This document shows, piece after piece, positions 10,329 through 19,377 of a stretch of DNA of 64,000 bases. The translations under genes were made by a program, and so were the position numbers. The stretch is from Mesocricetibacter intestinalis (GTDB lineage: Bacteria; Pseudomonadota; Gammaproteobacteria; Enterobacterales; Pasteurellaceae), in NCBI RefSeq assembly GCF_004363295.1, contig NZ_SNYQ01000008.1, positions 30,216 to 94,215 of the forward strand, in the 5' to 3' direction. Every line of letters starts with the position of its first letter. Position 1 is the stretch's first letter. The notes beneath the pieces are model-generated. The model saw only the letters and a list, made by a program, of their open reading frames with translations, searched no databases and had not been told where the DNA came from.

Positions 10329-11798
10329 TTGAAAGGTTTATTTTTACGAGTTATCACCGCATTCGGACTGCTGCTGTGGGCCATTGATATGGTTTTCCCT
10401 TGGCAGCAGATGATGCGTTCCGAACAAAATCGCTATAGCGCTATTCAGCAGCGCGGTAAGCTTATTGTCGGCAGCGTGAATAATCCCGTTTCCTATTTTA
10501 TCGGCAAGGACGGCCAGGCCGGACTGGAATACGATCTGAGCAAAGCCTTTGCCGATTACCTCGGGGTTAGCCTTGAAATAAAAACCATGAATAACAGTCA
10601 GGAGCTGTTTAACGCCCTGAAAGAAAACGATATTGATATCGCCGCCGCAAATCTGCTGTATCAGAGTAAACAGGCGGAAATTTTTCAGGTCGGCCCCGCT
10701 TATGCCTCCGCTTCCTGGCAGCTGGTTTACCGTAAAGGAGAAACTCGCCCGCAATCTCTGAATCAGCTCCAAGGTAAACTCGGTATTGCCGGCGGTTCCG
10801 AACTAGAGGCGATCCTCAGTGAAAAACGCCGCCAGTATCCGACCCTGGAATGGCGGACGGAAGATAACAGCACGCCGGAAGAACTGCTGCTGAAAGTGGC
10901 GGAAGGTAAAATCGATTACACCATTGCCAATTCCATCGATGTATCCGCCGCTCAGCAAATCAAACCGCAGATTGCAGTGGCCTTTGACGTTACCGATGAA
11001 TCGGGCGTCCACTGGTATTTACCCAATAATTCCTATAACGAGCTGCAATCGGCGTTGCTGGATTTTTTTAACCGAGCCATTGAAGGCGGACTGATTGCCC
11101 GTATTGAGGAAAAATATTTTAACCATATGTCGAAATTCGACTATGTGGATATGCGTTCCTACACAAATGCAATTGAAAACGTCCTGCCGAAATACGCACC
11201 TTTATTCAATAAATATAAAGGCGAGCTGGACTGGCGTTTACTGGCGGCGGTCGCCTATCAGGAATCCCATTGGAACGAGGATGCCACATCACCGACCGGA
11301 GTACGGGGTATTATGATGCTGACCAAAGCCACCGCCGATCGAATGAAAATCAGCGATCGTACCGATGCGGAGCAAAGCATTAAAGCCGGCTCCGAATATT
11401 TGCACTGGTTGATTTCCCAGGTACCGGACAGTATCCCCCAGGAAGATCGGATCTGGTATGCCCTTACCGGCTATAATATGGGACTCGGACATATGCTCGA
11501 CGCGCGTCGTTTAACCAAAACCCTGGGCGGCGATCCCGATAACTGGCTGGATGTGAAAAAGAACCTGCCCCTGCTGGCGGAAAAGCGTTACCACAGCAAT
11601 CTGAAATACGGCTATGCGCGCGGTTATGAAGCTTACCAGTATGTAGAAAATATCCGCCGTTATATGAATAGCATTGTCAATTATTATCGGGTACAGCAAA
11701 CCCAAGAAGCCGCCGCCTTAAACCTGAAAGAAACCGGCGGCGTAAGCGCTCAAGCGCCGAAAAATACGGAAAAGGCTGCAAAAACCTTAGCCGATTAA
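10329..11798 (+). CDS. mltF: Membrane-bound lytic murein transglycosylase F
   Basis: Cleaves peptidoglycan glycan strands to form 1,6-anhydromuramic ends at the outer membrane/periplasm. An N-terminal hydrophobic segment (residues 3-24) is followed by a solute-binding-protein-like domain (about 40-265, with [15 protein letters not shown] and [16 protein letters not shown]) and a C-terminal SLT lysozyme-like domain. The catalytic Glu312 is in [20 protein letters not shown] and [12 protein letters not shown] follow. It is 489 residues long against about 518 in E. coli. The start codon is TTG, preceded by GAGGCGCC; no ATG fits the signal segment. The C-terminal tail (after about residue 465) is Ala/Lys-rich and looks disordered. 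Confidence 0.95.
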   Translation: MKGLFLRVITAFGLLLWAIDMVFPWQQMMRSEQNRYSAIQQRGKLIVGSVNNPVSYFIGKDGQAGLEYDLSKAFADYLGVSLEIKTMNNSQELFNALKENDIDIAAANLLYQSKQAEIFQVGPAYASASWQLVYRKGETRPQSLNQLQGKLGIAGGSELEAILSEKRRQYPTLEWRTEDNSTPEELLLKVAEGKIDYTIANSIDVSAAQQIKPQIAVAFDVTDESGVHWYLPNNSYNELQSALLDFFNRAIEGGLIARIEEKYFNHMSKFDYVDMRSYTNAIENVLPKYAPLFNKYKGELDWRLLAAVAYQESHWNEDATSPTGVRGIMMLTKATADRMKISDRTDAEQSIKAGSEYLHWLISQVPDSIPQEDRIWYALTGYNMGLGHMLDARRLTKTLGGDPDNWLDVKKNLPLLAEKRYHSNLKYGYARGYEAYQYVENIRRYMNSIVNYYRVQQTQEAAALNLKETGGVSAQAPKNTEKAAKTLAD

Positions 11799-11864
11799 AG
11801 CGGTCGGAATAAGGCTCAGGCAAACATAGCAAACAATAGCAAACATAAATAAGAAGGAATAATC

Positions 11865-12029
11865 ATGAGTATCAGACGCCGTAAACTACACTTAAAGAAA
11901 ACCAATAGCGCTCTGCATTTAACCCAATCCCGTCGTACCAGACGGCTGAAGCACGCCAAACGGCATAAAGCCAACATTGCTTCCAGACATGCGCAGAATT
12001 TTTTAATCCAGCAGGATGAATTATATTAA
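11865..12029 (+). CDS. Small highly basic protein, 54 residues, unknown
   Basis: Short frame starting MSIRRRKLHLKK and ending FLIQQDELY. Nearly 40% of residues are Arg, Lys or His, concentrated in residues 4-42, with a short hydrophobic/acidic tail. The ATG has a good ribosome site (AAGAAGGA, 5-6 bases upstream). It stands 66 bases after mltF and ends 60 bases before a strong hairpin terminator built from two uptake signals. The composition resembles small ribosome- or nucleic-acid-binding proteins, but I do not recognise a family. Coding status rests on ribosome site, composition and transcript context; conservation has not been checked. Confidence 0.6.
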   Translation: MSIRRRKLHLKKTNSALHLTQSRRTRRLKHAKRHKANIASRHAQNFLIQQDELY

Positions 12030-12089
12030 CGACGAGTAGCTTAGGGAAATCTCAACAGGATTAATTCTCACCAAAAGTAATAAAAAAAT

Positions 12090-12131
12090 AACCGCACTTT
12101 GAGGTTATCGCCCAAAGTGCGGTTTTTTTAA
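12090..12131. terminator. Bidirectional terminator made of two inverted uptake signals
   Basis: AACCGCACTTTG (12090-12101) and CAAAGTGCGGTT (12113-12124) form a 12-bp stem with an 11-base loop. T runs on both strands serve the small protein gene and mltF on the plus strand and aspA on the minus strand. Both arms contain the full 10-base USS. Confidence 0.88.
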
Positions 12132-12141
12132 CTAAGTTTTT

Positions 12142-13563
12142 TTATTTTTTCAATTTAGCTTTATAAGTCGGGTTCATCAGATTTTCGACGGAAAGAATAT
12201 CGTCTAATTCCGCTTCGCTCAACAAGCCTTTCTCCAACACCACTTCACGTACGCTGCGGCCGGTAGTGGCACAGATTTTACCGATAACATCACCATTGTG
12301 GTGGCCGATAAACGGATTCAGATAAGTAATGATACCGATAGAGTTAAATACGTAGTTCTGGCAGATTTCTTTGTTCACGGTAATACCGTCGATACATTTA
12401 TCGCGCAGATTTACGCAGGCGTTAGTCAGAATATCGATACTTTCAAACATTGCCTGACCGATAACAGGTTCCATTACGTTTAACTGTAACTGACCCGCTT
12501 CCGCTGCGAAAGTAACGGTAGTGTCGTTACCGATAACTTTGAAACAAACCTGATTTACCACTTCAGGCACAACCGGGTTCACTTTCGCCGGCATAATGGA
12601 AGAACCGGCCTGTAATTCAGGCAGATTGATTTCATTCAGACCCGCACGCGGACCGGAAGAAAGTAAACGTAAGTCATTACATACTTTAGATAATTTCACC
12701 GCTGTACGTTTTAACGCACCATGTACCATTACATAGGCGCCGCAGTCGGAAGTAGCTTCAATCAGGTTAGGCGCACCTACGCAAGGTAAACCGGTAACTT
12801 CCGCCAGATATTTCACTGCCAGCTGAGCATAGCCTTGCGGTGTGTTCAAACCGGTACCGATAGCGGTGGCGCCTAGGTTAACTTCCAGCAACAGCTGAGC
12901 GGTCTGGGTTAAGTTGCGCACTTCTTCGTCCAACAATACGGAGAAGGCTTTGAATTCCTGACCGACGGTCATAGGTACCGCATCCTGTAACTGAGTACGA
13001 CCCATTTTCAACACATCGGAAAATTCTTTCGCTTTATTTTCGAAGCCCTGTTGCAAGTAACGGATTTTCGCTACCAGTTTCATAATGCTGTTATAAACCG
13101 CAATACGGAATCCGGTCGGATAAGCATCGTTGGTTGACTGGCTGGCATTCACATGATCCATAGGATCAAGGTACTGATATTCGCCTTTTTTGTGGCCTAA
13201 AATTTCTAATGCCAGGTTAGCCACCACTTCGTTGGTGTTCATATTTACGGAAGTACCCGCACCGCCCTGATAAACATCTGACGGGAACTGATCCAGGCAT
13301 TTGCCGCTGGTTAGGATCTCATCACAGGCCGCTACGATGGCTTTGGAAATAGACTCGGAAATCGCACCTAATTCGCCGTTAGCCAGTGCGGTCGCTTTTT
13401 TCACCATCACCATGCCTTTGACGAATTCCGGTACATCGGAAATGGTTACATTGGAAATATTAAAATTTTCAACCGCTCTTAATGTATGAATCCCCCAGTA
13501 AACATCCGCCGGTACTTCGCGTTCCCCTAATAAATCCACTTCTTTTCTTGTTAATGTTGTCAT
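12142..13563 (-). CDS. aspA: Aspartate ammonia-lyase
   Basis: Reversible deamination of L-aspartate to fumarate and ammonia, feeding fumarate respiration or succinate production in anaerobic growth. The protein is 473 residues from the chosen ATG at 13563 (E. coli AspA has 478). This start has AGGAGA upstream and gives the expected [19 protein letters not shown]-terminus; the frame stays open to 13680 without family similarity. The fumarase/aspartase signature [11 protein letters not shown] is present, along with [14 protein letters not shown] and [10 protein letters not shown]. It is divergent from gor across a 269-base region with a weak FNR-like site. Confidence 0.97.
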   Translation of the reverse strand: MTTLTRKEVDLLGEREVPADVYWGIHTLRAVENFNISNVTISDVPEFVKGMVMVKKATALANGELGAISESISKAIVAACDEILTSGKCLDQFPSDVYQGGAGTSVNMNTNEVVANLALEILGHKKGEYQYLDPMDHVNASQSTNDAYPTGFRIAVYNSIMKLVAKIRYLQQGFENKAKEFSDVLKMGRTQLQDAVPMTVGQEFKAFSVLLDEEVRNLTQTAQLLLEVNLGATAIGTGLNTPQGYAQLAVKYLAEVTGLPCVGAPNLIEATSDCGAYVMVHGALKRTAVKLSKVCNDLRLLSSGPRAGLNEINLPELQAGSSIMPAKVNPVVPEVVNQVCFKVIGNDTTVTFAAEAGQLQLNVMEPVIGQAMFESIDILTNACVNLRDKCIDGITVNKEICQNYVFNSIGIITYLNPFIGHHNGDVIGKICATTGRSVREVVLEKGLLSEAELDDILSVENLMNPTYKAKLKK

Positions 13564-13642
13564 TTCACTTTCTCCTGGTTTGTAGTGAATAAGTAACCTT
13601 TTTGAGTTAGGCCTATTATAGGCATTTGCCGCCGAGAAAAAC

Positions 13643-13656
13643 ATGATCCATGTCAT
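13643..13656. promoter_or_regulatory. Weak FNR-like site in the aspA-gor divergent region
   Basis: ATGATCCATGTCAT compares with the FNR consensus TTGAT-N4-ATCAA at 7 of 10 positions, 80 bases upstream of the aspA start. Anaerobic control of aspA is known in other species, but the match is imperfect. Confidence 0.25.
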
Positions 13657-13832
13657 ATTTTGTCCCTCCCTCACCGACATATAATTTATAGGTCGGATTA
13701 CTTTTTGTATGGCGGGAAAAGAGGGAAAGATTGATAATACCGATTAAACCGATTATTGCGCGCCCTTTGCTTTCGGCCGTTTTTTTCGGCACAATAACCC
13801 ACGGAATTTCATCACAATATAGGAACAACATA

Positions 13833-15203
13833 ATGGCTAAACACTATGATTATCTTGCTATCGGCGGCGGTAGCGGCGGCATTGCTTCCGTTAACCGGGC
13901 GGCCAGTTACGGCAAAAAATGTGCGATTATCGAAGCGAAGCATTTGGGCGGTACCTGCGTAAATGTCGGCTGCGTTCCGAAAAAAGTCATGTGGCACGGC
14001 GCCCAGCTTGCCGAGGCGATCAAAAATTATGCGCCGGATTACGGATTTGATTTAAGTTTAAATAAATTTGATTTCGCTAAATTGGTGGAAAGCCGCCAAG
14101 CTTATATTTCCCGTATCCATAACTCCTACAATAATGTTCTGGCCAAAAATCAGGTGGATGTGATTAACGGCTTCGCCCGCTTTACCGGCCCGAACAGCGT
14201 GGAAGTTCAGTTTGCCGACGGCAGCAAAGAAAGCTTCAGCGCCGATCATATTCTGATTGCCACCGGCGGACGACCGAGCCGTCCCGATATTCAAGGGGCG
14301 GAATACGGTATTGATTCCGACGGTGTATTTGCTCTGACGGAATTACCGAAACGTGTGGCTATCGTCGGCGCCGGCTATATCGCGGTCGAACTGGCCGGTG
14401 TAATGAACGGATTCGGGGTAGAAACCCATTTATTCGTGCGCAAACACGCACCGCTGCGCAACTTCGATCCGATGATTACCGATACCCTGCTGGAAGTATT
14501 CGAACAAGACGGTATTCGGCTGCATACCCAGGCGATTCCGCAGCAAGTAATTAAAAATGCCGACGGTTCCTTAACCCTACAATTGGAAGACGGTCGTAGC
14601 CAAGAGGTGGATAGCCTAATCTGGGCTATCGGACGCCAGCCGGCGACGGATGTGATTAACCTTGCAGCCGCCGGTGTGGAAACCGACGGACGCGGTTTCA
14701 TCAAAACCGATGCCTATCAGAATACCAATGTAAAGGGCATTTACGCCGTGGGCGATATTATGCAGGGCGGCATAGAGCTAACCCCGGTTGCCGTTGCTGC
14801 GGGACGCCGTTTATCCGAACGTCTGTTCAACAATAAACCGGAAGAACATCTGGATTACCGTCTGGTACCCACCGTGGTATTCAGCCATCCGCCGATCGGT
14901 ACTATCGGTCTGACGGAACCGCAGGCAAAAGAACAGTACGGTGCGGAAAACATTAAAGTCTATACTTCCTCCTTTACCCCGATGTACAGCGCCGTTACTC
15001 AACATCGGCAGCCGTGCCGAATGAAACTGGTATGTGCCGGTAAAGAAGAAAAAATCGTCGGTTTACATGGTATCGGCTTCGGTGTGGACGAAATGATTCA
15101 AGGTTTTGCTGTCGCCATCAAAATGGGCGCGACCAAAGCGGACTTCGACAATACCGTCGCCATTCACCCCACAGGTTCGGAAGAATTCGTTACCATGCGC
15201 TAA
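13833..15203 (+). CDS. gor: Glutathione-disulfide reductase
   Basis: Homodimeric flavoenzyme that reduces oxidised glutathione with NADPH in the cytoplasm. It has 456 residues (E. coli 450). The FAD-binding Rossmann motif is [11 protein letters not shown] (residues 9-19). The redox-active disulfide is Cys42/Cys47 in [13 protein letters not shown]. The NADPH-binding motif is [12 protein letters not shown], and the C-terminal catalytic pair is His445/Glu450 in HPTGSEE. The start at 13833 has AGGAAC upstream and matches the family. The frame is open further upstream to 13731, but that extension is not family-like. A 16-bp terminator follows. Confidence 0.97.
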   Translation: MAKHYDYLAIGGGSGGIASVNRAASYGKKCAIIEAKHLGGTCVNVGCVPKKVMWHGAQLAEAIKNYAPDYGFDLSLNKFDFAKLVESRQAYISRIHNSYNNVLAKNQVDVINGFARFTGPNSVEVQFADGSKESFSADHILIATGGRPSRPDIQGAEYGIDSDGVFALTELPKRVAIVGAGYIAVELAGVMNGFGVETHLFVRKHAPLRNFDPMITDTLLEVFEQDGIRLHTQAIPQQVIKNADGSLTLQLEDGRSQEVDSLIWAIGRQPATDVINLAAAGVETDGRGFIKTDAYQNTNVKGIYAVGDIMQGGIELTPVAVAAGRRLSERLFNNKPEEHLDYRLVPTVVFSHPPIGTIGLTEPQAKEQYGAENIKVYTSSFTPMYSAVTQHRQPCRMKLVCAGKEEKIVGLHGIGFGVDEMIQGFAVAIKMGATKADFDNTVAIHPTGSEEFVTMR

Positions 15204-15223
15204 ACAAGGTGCATAAGTAAATT

Positions 15224-15267
15224 AAGAGCGGTCAAAAATCCGTTATTTTTGACCGCTCTTTTTTTCT
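15224..15267 (+). terminator. Intrinsic terminator of gor
   Basis: A 16-bp perfect stem (15224-15239 with 15245-15260, AAGAGCGGTCAAAAAT) with a 5-base loop and seven T residues. Confidence 0.92.
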
Positions 15268-15304
15268 TAATCCAAGCACGAATAGCTCTAGAGCAAATGC
15301 GAAC

Positions 15305-15607
15305 CTATGCTTGTTCCTGTGGCTGCGCCAACCCCAAGCTACCGATTTTGACGCCCAGATTTCCTAAAGATACGGGATCCAGATAGTCGGCCAAGAATTT
15401 AAACAATTCGTCCAAATCGGTAAAAGTGCGGTTGATTTTCACTTCATTTTCTACTTTACGGGTAAATTCATAATTTACCGGCGTCCGTTCCGTATGTGCT
15501 TCCAGGGTAATGTAAATCTTCTCGAAAAAATGGCTGCTTGCCCCTTCTTCGCCGGGATCGCTGATACGGACATTCCAGTTATTATTAAACAGAACATGTG
15601 TTGTCAT
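15305..15607 (-). CDS. Hypothetical protein, 100 residues
   Basis: Starts MTTHVLFNNNWNVRISDPGEE, with a good ribosome site (AAGAGGTAAAT). It is predicted soluble, with an alternating pattern suggesting a small beta-rich domain (IYITLEAHTE, VNYEFTRKVENEVKINRTF) followed by a helix (DLDELFKFLADYL). I do not recognise it with certainty; it looks like a Pasteurellaceae-restricted conserved protein. It begins only 9 bases after the arfA stop. Because arfA contains an internal terminator, most transcripts entering from arfA should stop before this gene unless read-through or a local promoter exists. Confidence 0.7.
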   Translation of the reverse strand: MTTHVLFNNNWNVRISDPGEEGASSHFFEKIYITLEAHTERTPVNYEFTRKVENEVKINRTFTDLDELFKFLADYLDPVSLGNLGVKIGSLGLAQPQEQA

Positions 15608-15616
15608 ATTTACCTC

Positions 15617-15907
15617 TTAATTATGTTGTAACCTTAGCTGTGCGGATTTAATAAAAAACCCGATTATAAAATCTCTTAAACTAAAAATTTTATAATCGGG
15701 CTTTTCAAAATATTTCCCGGCGTGTTTGGCTTTACGCTGATAACTGCCTTTTCCTTTGCGTTTTCGTTCGATACGCTGACGGAATAATCGATCATGCAAT
15801 AATGCTTGAATCGCATTATCTTTAATCTGACCGCGCTGATGGCGGTAAAGTGTCATCTGCTCCGCGGCAACGGGCAGGGCTACCGGCACTGCTGCTTTCT
15901 TTGCCAT
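15617..15907 (-). CDS. arfA: Alternative ribosome-rescue factor A
   Basis: ArfA binds stalled non-stop ribosomes and recruits release factor 2 as a backup to tmRNA. The core from about residue 19 ([19 protein letters not shown], then [16 protein letters not shown]) matches E. coli ArfA ([35 protein letters not shown]). An extra 17-residue N-terminal stretch ([17 protein letters not shown]) is supported by GAGGAAA ahead of the ATG at 15907. An alternative start at Met18 (15856) would give an E. coli-like N-terminus. The last ~30 codons contain a perfect intrinsic terminator, so the usual mRNA should lack the stop codon and the protein should end near residue 84-85. This is the known self-sensing design for arfA, in which tmRNA tags the product away when tmRNA works. 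Confidence 0.93.
   Translation of the reverse strand: MAKKAAVPVALPVAAEQMTLYRHQRGQIKDNAIQALLHDRLFRQRIERKRKGKGSYQRKAKHAGKYFEKPDYKIFSLRDFIIGFFIKSAQLRLQHN
15653..15700 (-). terminator. Intrinsic terminator inside the arfA reading frame
   Basis: On the minus strand a 14-bp perfect stem CCCGATTATAAAAT (15700-15687) pairs with 15672-15659 across a 14-base loop and is followed by TTTTTT (15658-15653). The arfA stop codon lies further downstream at 15617-15619, so termination yields a non-stop mRNA. Confidence 0.92.
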
Positions 15908-16031
15908 ATTGATTTCCTCATTAACTTAAGATTAATTTAGCGCTTCCAAAGCGGTAAGCCGAGCTATTATAAGGGGAAATGGCAAAATCACAAAGTCGGC
16001 GTAGAATTTTCATCGATGCGGCTAAGAATAT

Positions 16032-16055
16032 AAAAAAGTCCCGCCGTAGCGGGAC
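16032..16055 (-). terminator. Intrinsic terminator of the 16081-20373 operon
   Basis: GTCCCGC (16055-16049 on the minus strand), a 4-base loop, GCGGGAC (16044-16038) and a run of six T residues lie 26 bases after the thiolase stop codon. Confidence 0.9.
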
Positions 16056-16080
16056 CAGAGAAGGAAAGCCTATAAGCTAT

Positions 16081-17256
16081 CTATCTACCGACAATCAGGG
16101 CGATGCCCTGACCGCCGCCGATACAAAGCGTCGCCAAGCCCGTGGCGACATCTCGCCGTTTCATCTCGTACAATAAACTCACCAAAATTCTCGCACCGGA
16201 GGCGCCGATAGGGTGGCCTAAAGCAATGGCACCGCCGTTCACATTAGTTTTTTCCGGATCCAAGCCCAGTGTTCGAACGACGCTCAGCGCCTGAGCGGCA
16301 AAGGCCTCATTCGCCTCGATCAAATCAAGCTCCGACACGCTGATCCCGGCCTTGTGCAAAGCTTTCCGAGTGGCGGGCACCGGGCCGAACCCCATGATTT
16401 CAGGGGCTACCCCGGCACTTGCCCACGAGCGGATTGTCGCCAACGGCGTTAAATTTAACGCCCGGGCTTTTGCTTTGCTCATTAATACCAATGCGGCCGC
16501 TCCGTCATTCAAACCCGAAGCGTTACCCGCCGTTACTACGCCGTCCGCTTTAAATGCCGGCGACAATTTTGCCAGAGATTCTATTGTCGAGCCATGACGG
16601 GGATGTTCATCTTGTGTAACCAATACGGAAGCTTTCCTGTTTTTGACTTCTACCGCAATAATCTCTTCATCAAATTTTCCGGCTTGTTGCGCCCGCTCGG
16701 TTTTCAACTGACTGTTTAGAGCGAATTCGTCCAGTTCCCGGCGGGAAAGCTGATATTTTTCCGCCAGATTCTCTGCGGTTATCCCCATGTGAATATGGGA
16801 AAAAGCATCGGTCAGACCGTCTGTAATCATACTGTCCAGCAAAGTGCCGTCGCCCATTCTGGCGCCCCAGCGGACAGCCGGCGCAACATAAGCGGCATTA
16901 CTCATACTTTCCGTGCCGCCCACCACCACGACTTCCGCATCACCGCAAAGAATGGATTGCGCACCGGATATTACCGCCTGCAAACCGGAACCGCACACTT
17001 TACCGACGGTAAATGCCGGCGCTTCCAGTGGTATTCCCGCTTTAACCGCTACCTGTCTGGCAACATTCTGCCCCAGTCCCGCCGACAATACATTGCCGAG
17101 AATCACTTCATCTACTATAGCGGCATCAATACCGGCACGTTTAATCGCTTCAGATACGGCTATTCTACCCAGTTCTACCGCACCTATATCCTTAAAACAG
17201 CCGCCGAAACTGCCGATAGGCGTTCTGGCCGCACTGACAATAACCACTTCTTGCAT
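16081..17256 (-). CDS. Acetyl-CoA acetyltransferase (thiolase) of the catabolic cluster
   Basis: Thiolase II-type enzyme of 391 residues that reversibly cleaves acetoacetyl-CoA with CoA into two acetyl-CoA. The nucleophile Cys88 is in KVCGSGLQA. The NEAFAAQ and [10 protein letters not shown] motifs and the second catalytic Cys in CIGGGQG are all present. It is closest in feel to AtoB/PhaA. It is the last gene of the leftward operon headed by the crotonase-like hydrolase and starts 9 bases after the SDR gene stop. A second thiolase sits in the neighbouring operon (21651-22817). Having two suggests either different chain specificity or heavy acetoacetyl-CoA flux from the pathway. Confidence 0.93.
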   Translation of the reverse strand: MQEVVIVSAARTPIGSFGGCFKDIGAVELGRIAVSEAIKRAGIDAAIVDEVILGNVLSAGLGQNVARQVAVKAGIPLEAPAFTVGKVCGSGLQAVISGAQSILCGDAEVVVVGGTESMSNAAYVAPAVRWGARMGDGTLLDSMITDGLTDAFSHIHMGITAENLAEKYQLSRRELDEFALNSQLKTERAQQAGKFDEEIIAVEVKNRKASVLVTQDEHPRHGSTIESLAKLSPAFKADGVVTAGNASGLNDGAAALVLMSKAKARALNLTPLATIRSWASAGVAPEIMGFGPVPATRKALHKAGISVSELDLIEANEAFAAQALSVVRTLGLDPEKTNVNGGAIALGHPIGASGARILVSLLYEMKRRDVATGLATLCIGGGQGIALIVGR

Positions 17257-17265
17257 AGCCAGCTC

Positions 17266-18012
17266 CTATAATGTAATGCCGTTGTCGACGACCAATACCT
17301 GGCCGGTAACGCCGCTTGATTCATCAGAAGCAAAAAACAGAATGGCCTGGGCTTGTTCTTCCGCCCGAGTTTCCGGCAAGCTCATATTCATGTGTTTGGC
17401 GCATTGTTTAGCAAAATCGTCAAAGGTCGCCAATTTATCCGGCGTATTTAATTCCGTCGGGGTCGGGCCGGGACAAACCGCATTACAGCGAATACCTTTA
17501 CCCGCATACTGAATGGCGACGTTTTTCGTCATACCCAATAAGGCGCTCTTCGCCGCCGAATAGGAGATTCCGGCCGAACCGAACACGCCGCCGATGGAAG
17601 ATACGTTGACAATAGAACCCTTGTTCATTTTTTCCAGGGCCGCTTTGGTGAGATAGAACACGGAAGTTTGATCCGTGAGGATAACCTCATCCCACCAGGC
17701 GGTAGAACATTTGGTAATAGGAAGATGTTTATCGGCGATCCCCGCATTATTTACCAAAATATCGATATTCCCGAAGGCTTCGATACTTTCCCGGATAACT
17801 CTACGGCATTCGCTTTCGGAAGTGATATCAGCGGCAATCACCTTAACCTCTCCCCCTTGGCGACGAATTTTTTCCGCCAATCGTTCCAAACGTTCCCGAC
17901 GTCTTGCAACAATAACCAGTGTTGCACCCTCTGCGGCAAATAATTCCGCCGTTTTTTCACCGATACCGGAACTCGCCCCGGTAATAATTGCCACTTTATT
18001 TTGTAATCTCAT
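17266..18012 (-). CDS. Short-chain dehydrogenase/reductase of the catabolic cluster
   Basis: Classical SDR of 248 residues. The cofactor motif is TGASSGIG (residues 11-18), with NNAG at 88-91 and the active-site Ser139, Tyr151 and Lys155 (YSAAK). Arg37-Arg39 after the second beta strand point to NADP(H) rather than NAD(H). At the position of the usual catalytic Asn this protein has Asp114 (DQTSVF), which is unusual. It lies 19 bases after the MFS gene and 9 before a thiolase. Within the pathway it could reduce an aromatic or enol precursor such as phloroglucinol, or interconvert a 3-hydroxy and 3-keto acid. The sequence alone does not decide between these. Confidence 0.88.
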   Translation of the reverse strand: MRLQNKVAIITGASSGIGEKTAELFAAEGATLVIVARRRERLERLAEKIRRQGGEVKVIAADITSESECRRVIRESIEAFGNIDILVNNAGIADKHLPITKCSTAWWDEVILTDQTSVFYLTKAALEKMNKGSIVNVSSIGGVFGSAGISYSAAKSALLGMTKNVAIQYAGKGIRCNAVCPGPTPTELNTPDKLATFDDFAKQCAKHMNMSLPETRAEEQAQAILFFASDESSGVTGQVLVVDNGITL

Positions 18013-18031
18013 AATATAAACTCCTGTTTTA

Positions 18032-19303
18032 TTATTCGGACTGATTATTGCTATTAACCGGGGTCAAATCGGTGGCCCAGATTAAAATAAAGGAAATCAC
18101 GCCGACCCCTACCAGTAAGAGATAAGCGCCGTCGTAGCCGCCCAGATAACTTAATCCGAAAGCCAAAATCGAAAAGGCGCAGCAGCGTACCACCGATTGA
18201 ATCGGGTGAATGATCCCCAGAGCTCTGACATAAGCCTGGCGCGGAAACTTGGTTGCAACAAAAGCGGTGCTGTAATTAGTCGCTCCCGGCAATGCCAGTC
18301 CAATCATGCCCATGGACACCAGCAACACCGTTGAAGAAGAAGAAAGGTTTAAAAGAATGGCGAGCATCCACCACAGGTTATAAATCAACAACGCCGGTTT
18401 GATCCCGATTTTATGGTTGAGCCACCCCCAAGCATAAGCGCCTAGCGTGCCGAATAAAGCGGAAGCGCTCATATAGAAAATCGCCGTATTCAGATCCAGC
18501 CCCACATGAACCAAACGAGGAACAATCTGACTAACTACGCCTACCAGCATAATATAGATAGCGCCGGTGGAAAGCCCCATAAACCAGACATCTTTCATGG
18601 CCAGTAATTTTTTACGGGTCAGTCCGATATATTCGGGCTGCGGAGCGGATGCCGTTCCTGTGGTCGGCGGCAAGGGTTCGTTATCCGGCAACAGACCGAC
18701 GTCTTCCGGTTTATTGGCGATAAATTTCCAGACAAATAAGGCGATCAGTAACATCAGCAGGGACATTCCCCAGAAGCCGTGATGAACGCCCCAGAGAGAG
18801 AAGGTAACACTCAGAACCGGAACGAAGAAGGCACTGGAAGTGGTTTGACCGAAGGTAATAAATCCCAGCGCCATACTTTGTTTACGCACAAACCAGTCGG
18901 CAACCAAAGCAGTACCGGCGATATAGGCAAAGCCCGTGCCGAAAAAGGAAACACCGGCAAACAAAAGGGTAAAAATCAAGACGGAATCCGCATACCCGAT
19001 CAGGCCAAAACAAAGTGCGCATAAAATCAGGCATAAATTAATAACGAATTTATTGCCTTTTTTCTCACACAACCAGGCGCAGAAAGGTGCCGCCGGTATG
19101 GCCGCCCAGGAAGCCGGGGTTACAAAGAACAACAGCTCGTTATAATCCAGCTGATAAAACTCCGAAATCGCAGGCAAAATCACATTGAGACCATGGGTAC
19201 AAACGCCGGCGGCAACCCAGAACATCACGGCCTGATTAATAATGACAAACCATCCCTGTTTGCCGAAATTCAATCCTTTTTCAGTTTTTTCTACATTGCC
19301 CAT
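18032..19303 (-). CDS. MFS transporter of the catabolic cluster
   Basis: Inner-membrane major facilitator of about 423 residues with roughly 12 predicted membrane segments. A polar central loop lies near residues 195-225 (EDVGLLPDNEPLPPTTG), and the cytoplasmic loop 2-3 region carries CEKKGNKF. The start is placed at 19303 (MGNVEKTEKG), which has AGAGG upstream; an ATG 15 bases earlier has no ribosome site. The family resembles organic-anion and oxalate/formate-type MFS proteins, but the substrate is not readable. Its place between the hydrolase and SDR genes makes import of the pathway substrate likely. A 29-base hairpin separates it from the upstream hydrolase gene. Confidence 0.88.
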   Translation of the reverse strand: MGNVEKTEKGLNFGKQGWFVIINQAVMFWVAAGVCTHGLNVILPAISEFYQLDYNELLFFVTPASWAAIPAAPFCAWLCEKKGNKFVINLCLILCALCFGLIGYADSVLIFTLLFAGVSFFGTGFAYIAGTALVADWFVRKQSMALGFITFGQTTSSAFFVPVLSVTFSLWGVHHGFWGMSLLMLLIALFVWKFIANKPEDVGLLPDNEPLPPTTGTASAPQPEYIGLTRKKLLAMKDVWFMGLSTGAIYIMLVGVVSQIVPRLVHVGLDLNTAIFYMSASALFGTLGAYAWGWLNHKIGIKPALLIYNLWWMLAILLNLSSSSTVLLVSMGMIGLALPGATNYSTAFVATKFPRQAYVRALGIIHPIQSVVRCCAFSILAFGLSYLGGYDGAYLLLVGVGVISFILIWATDLTPVNSNNQSE

Positions 19304-19331
19304 AATCAGCCTCTGCAAGTAAGTTGTACAA

Positions 19332-19360
19332 TAAAGCTCTGCTGTTACGGCAGAGCTTTA
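19332..19360. other. Intra-operon hairpin
   Basis: TAAAGCTCTGC (19332-19342) and GCAGAGCTTTA (19350-19360) form an 11-bp stem with a 7-base loop and no T tract. It lies between the crotonase-like and MFS genes and may stabilise or partly attenuate the mRNA. Confidence 0.6.
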
Positions 19361-19377
19361 TAGGGTTTAAGCAAGTT

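Noticed and set aside
13564..13680. N-terminal extension of aspA
   Set aside because: The extra 39 residues have no family similarity and no ribosome site; the ATG at 13563 has AGGAGA and the AspA N-terminus.
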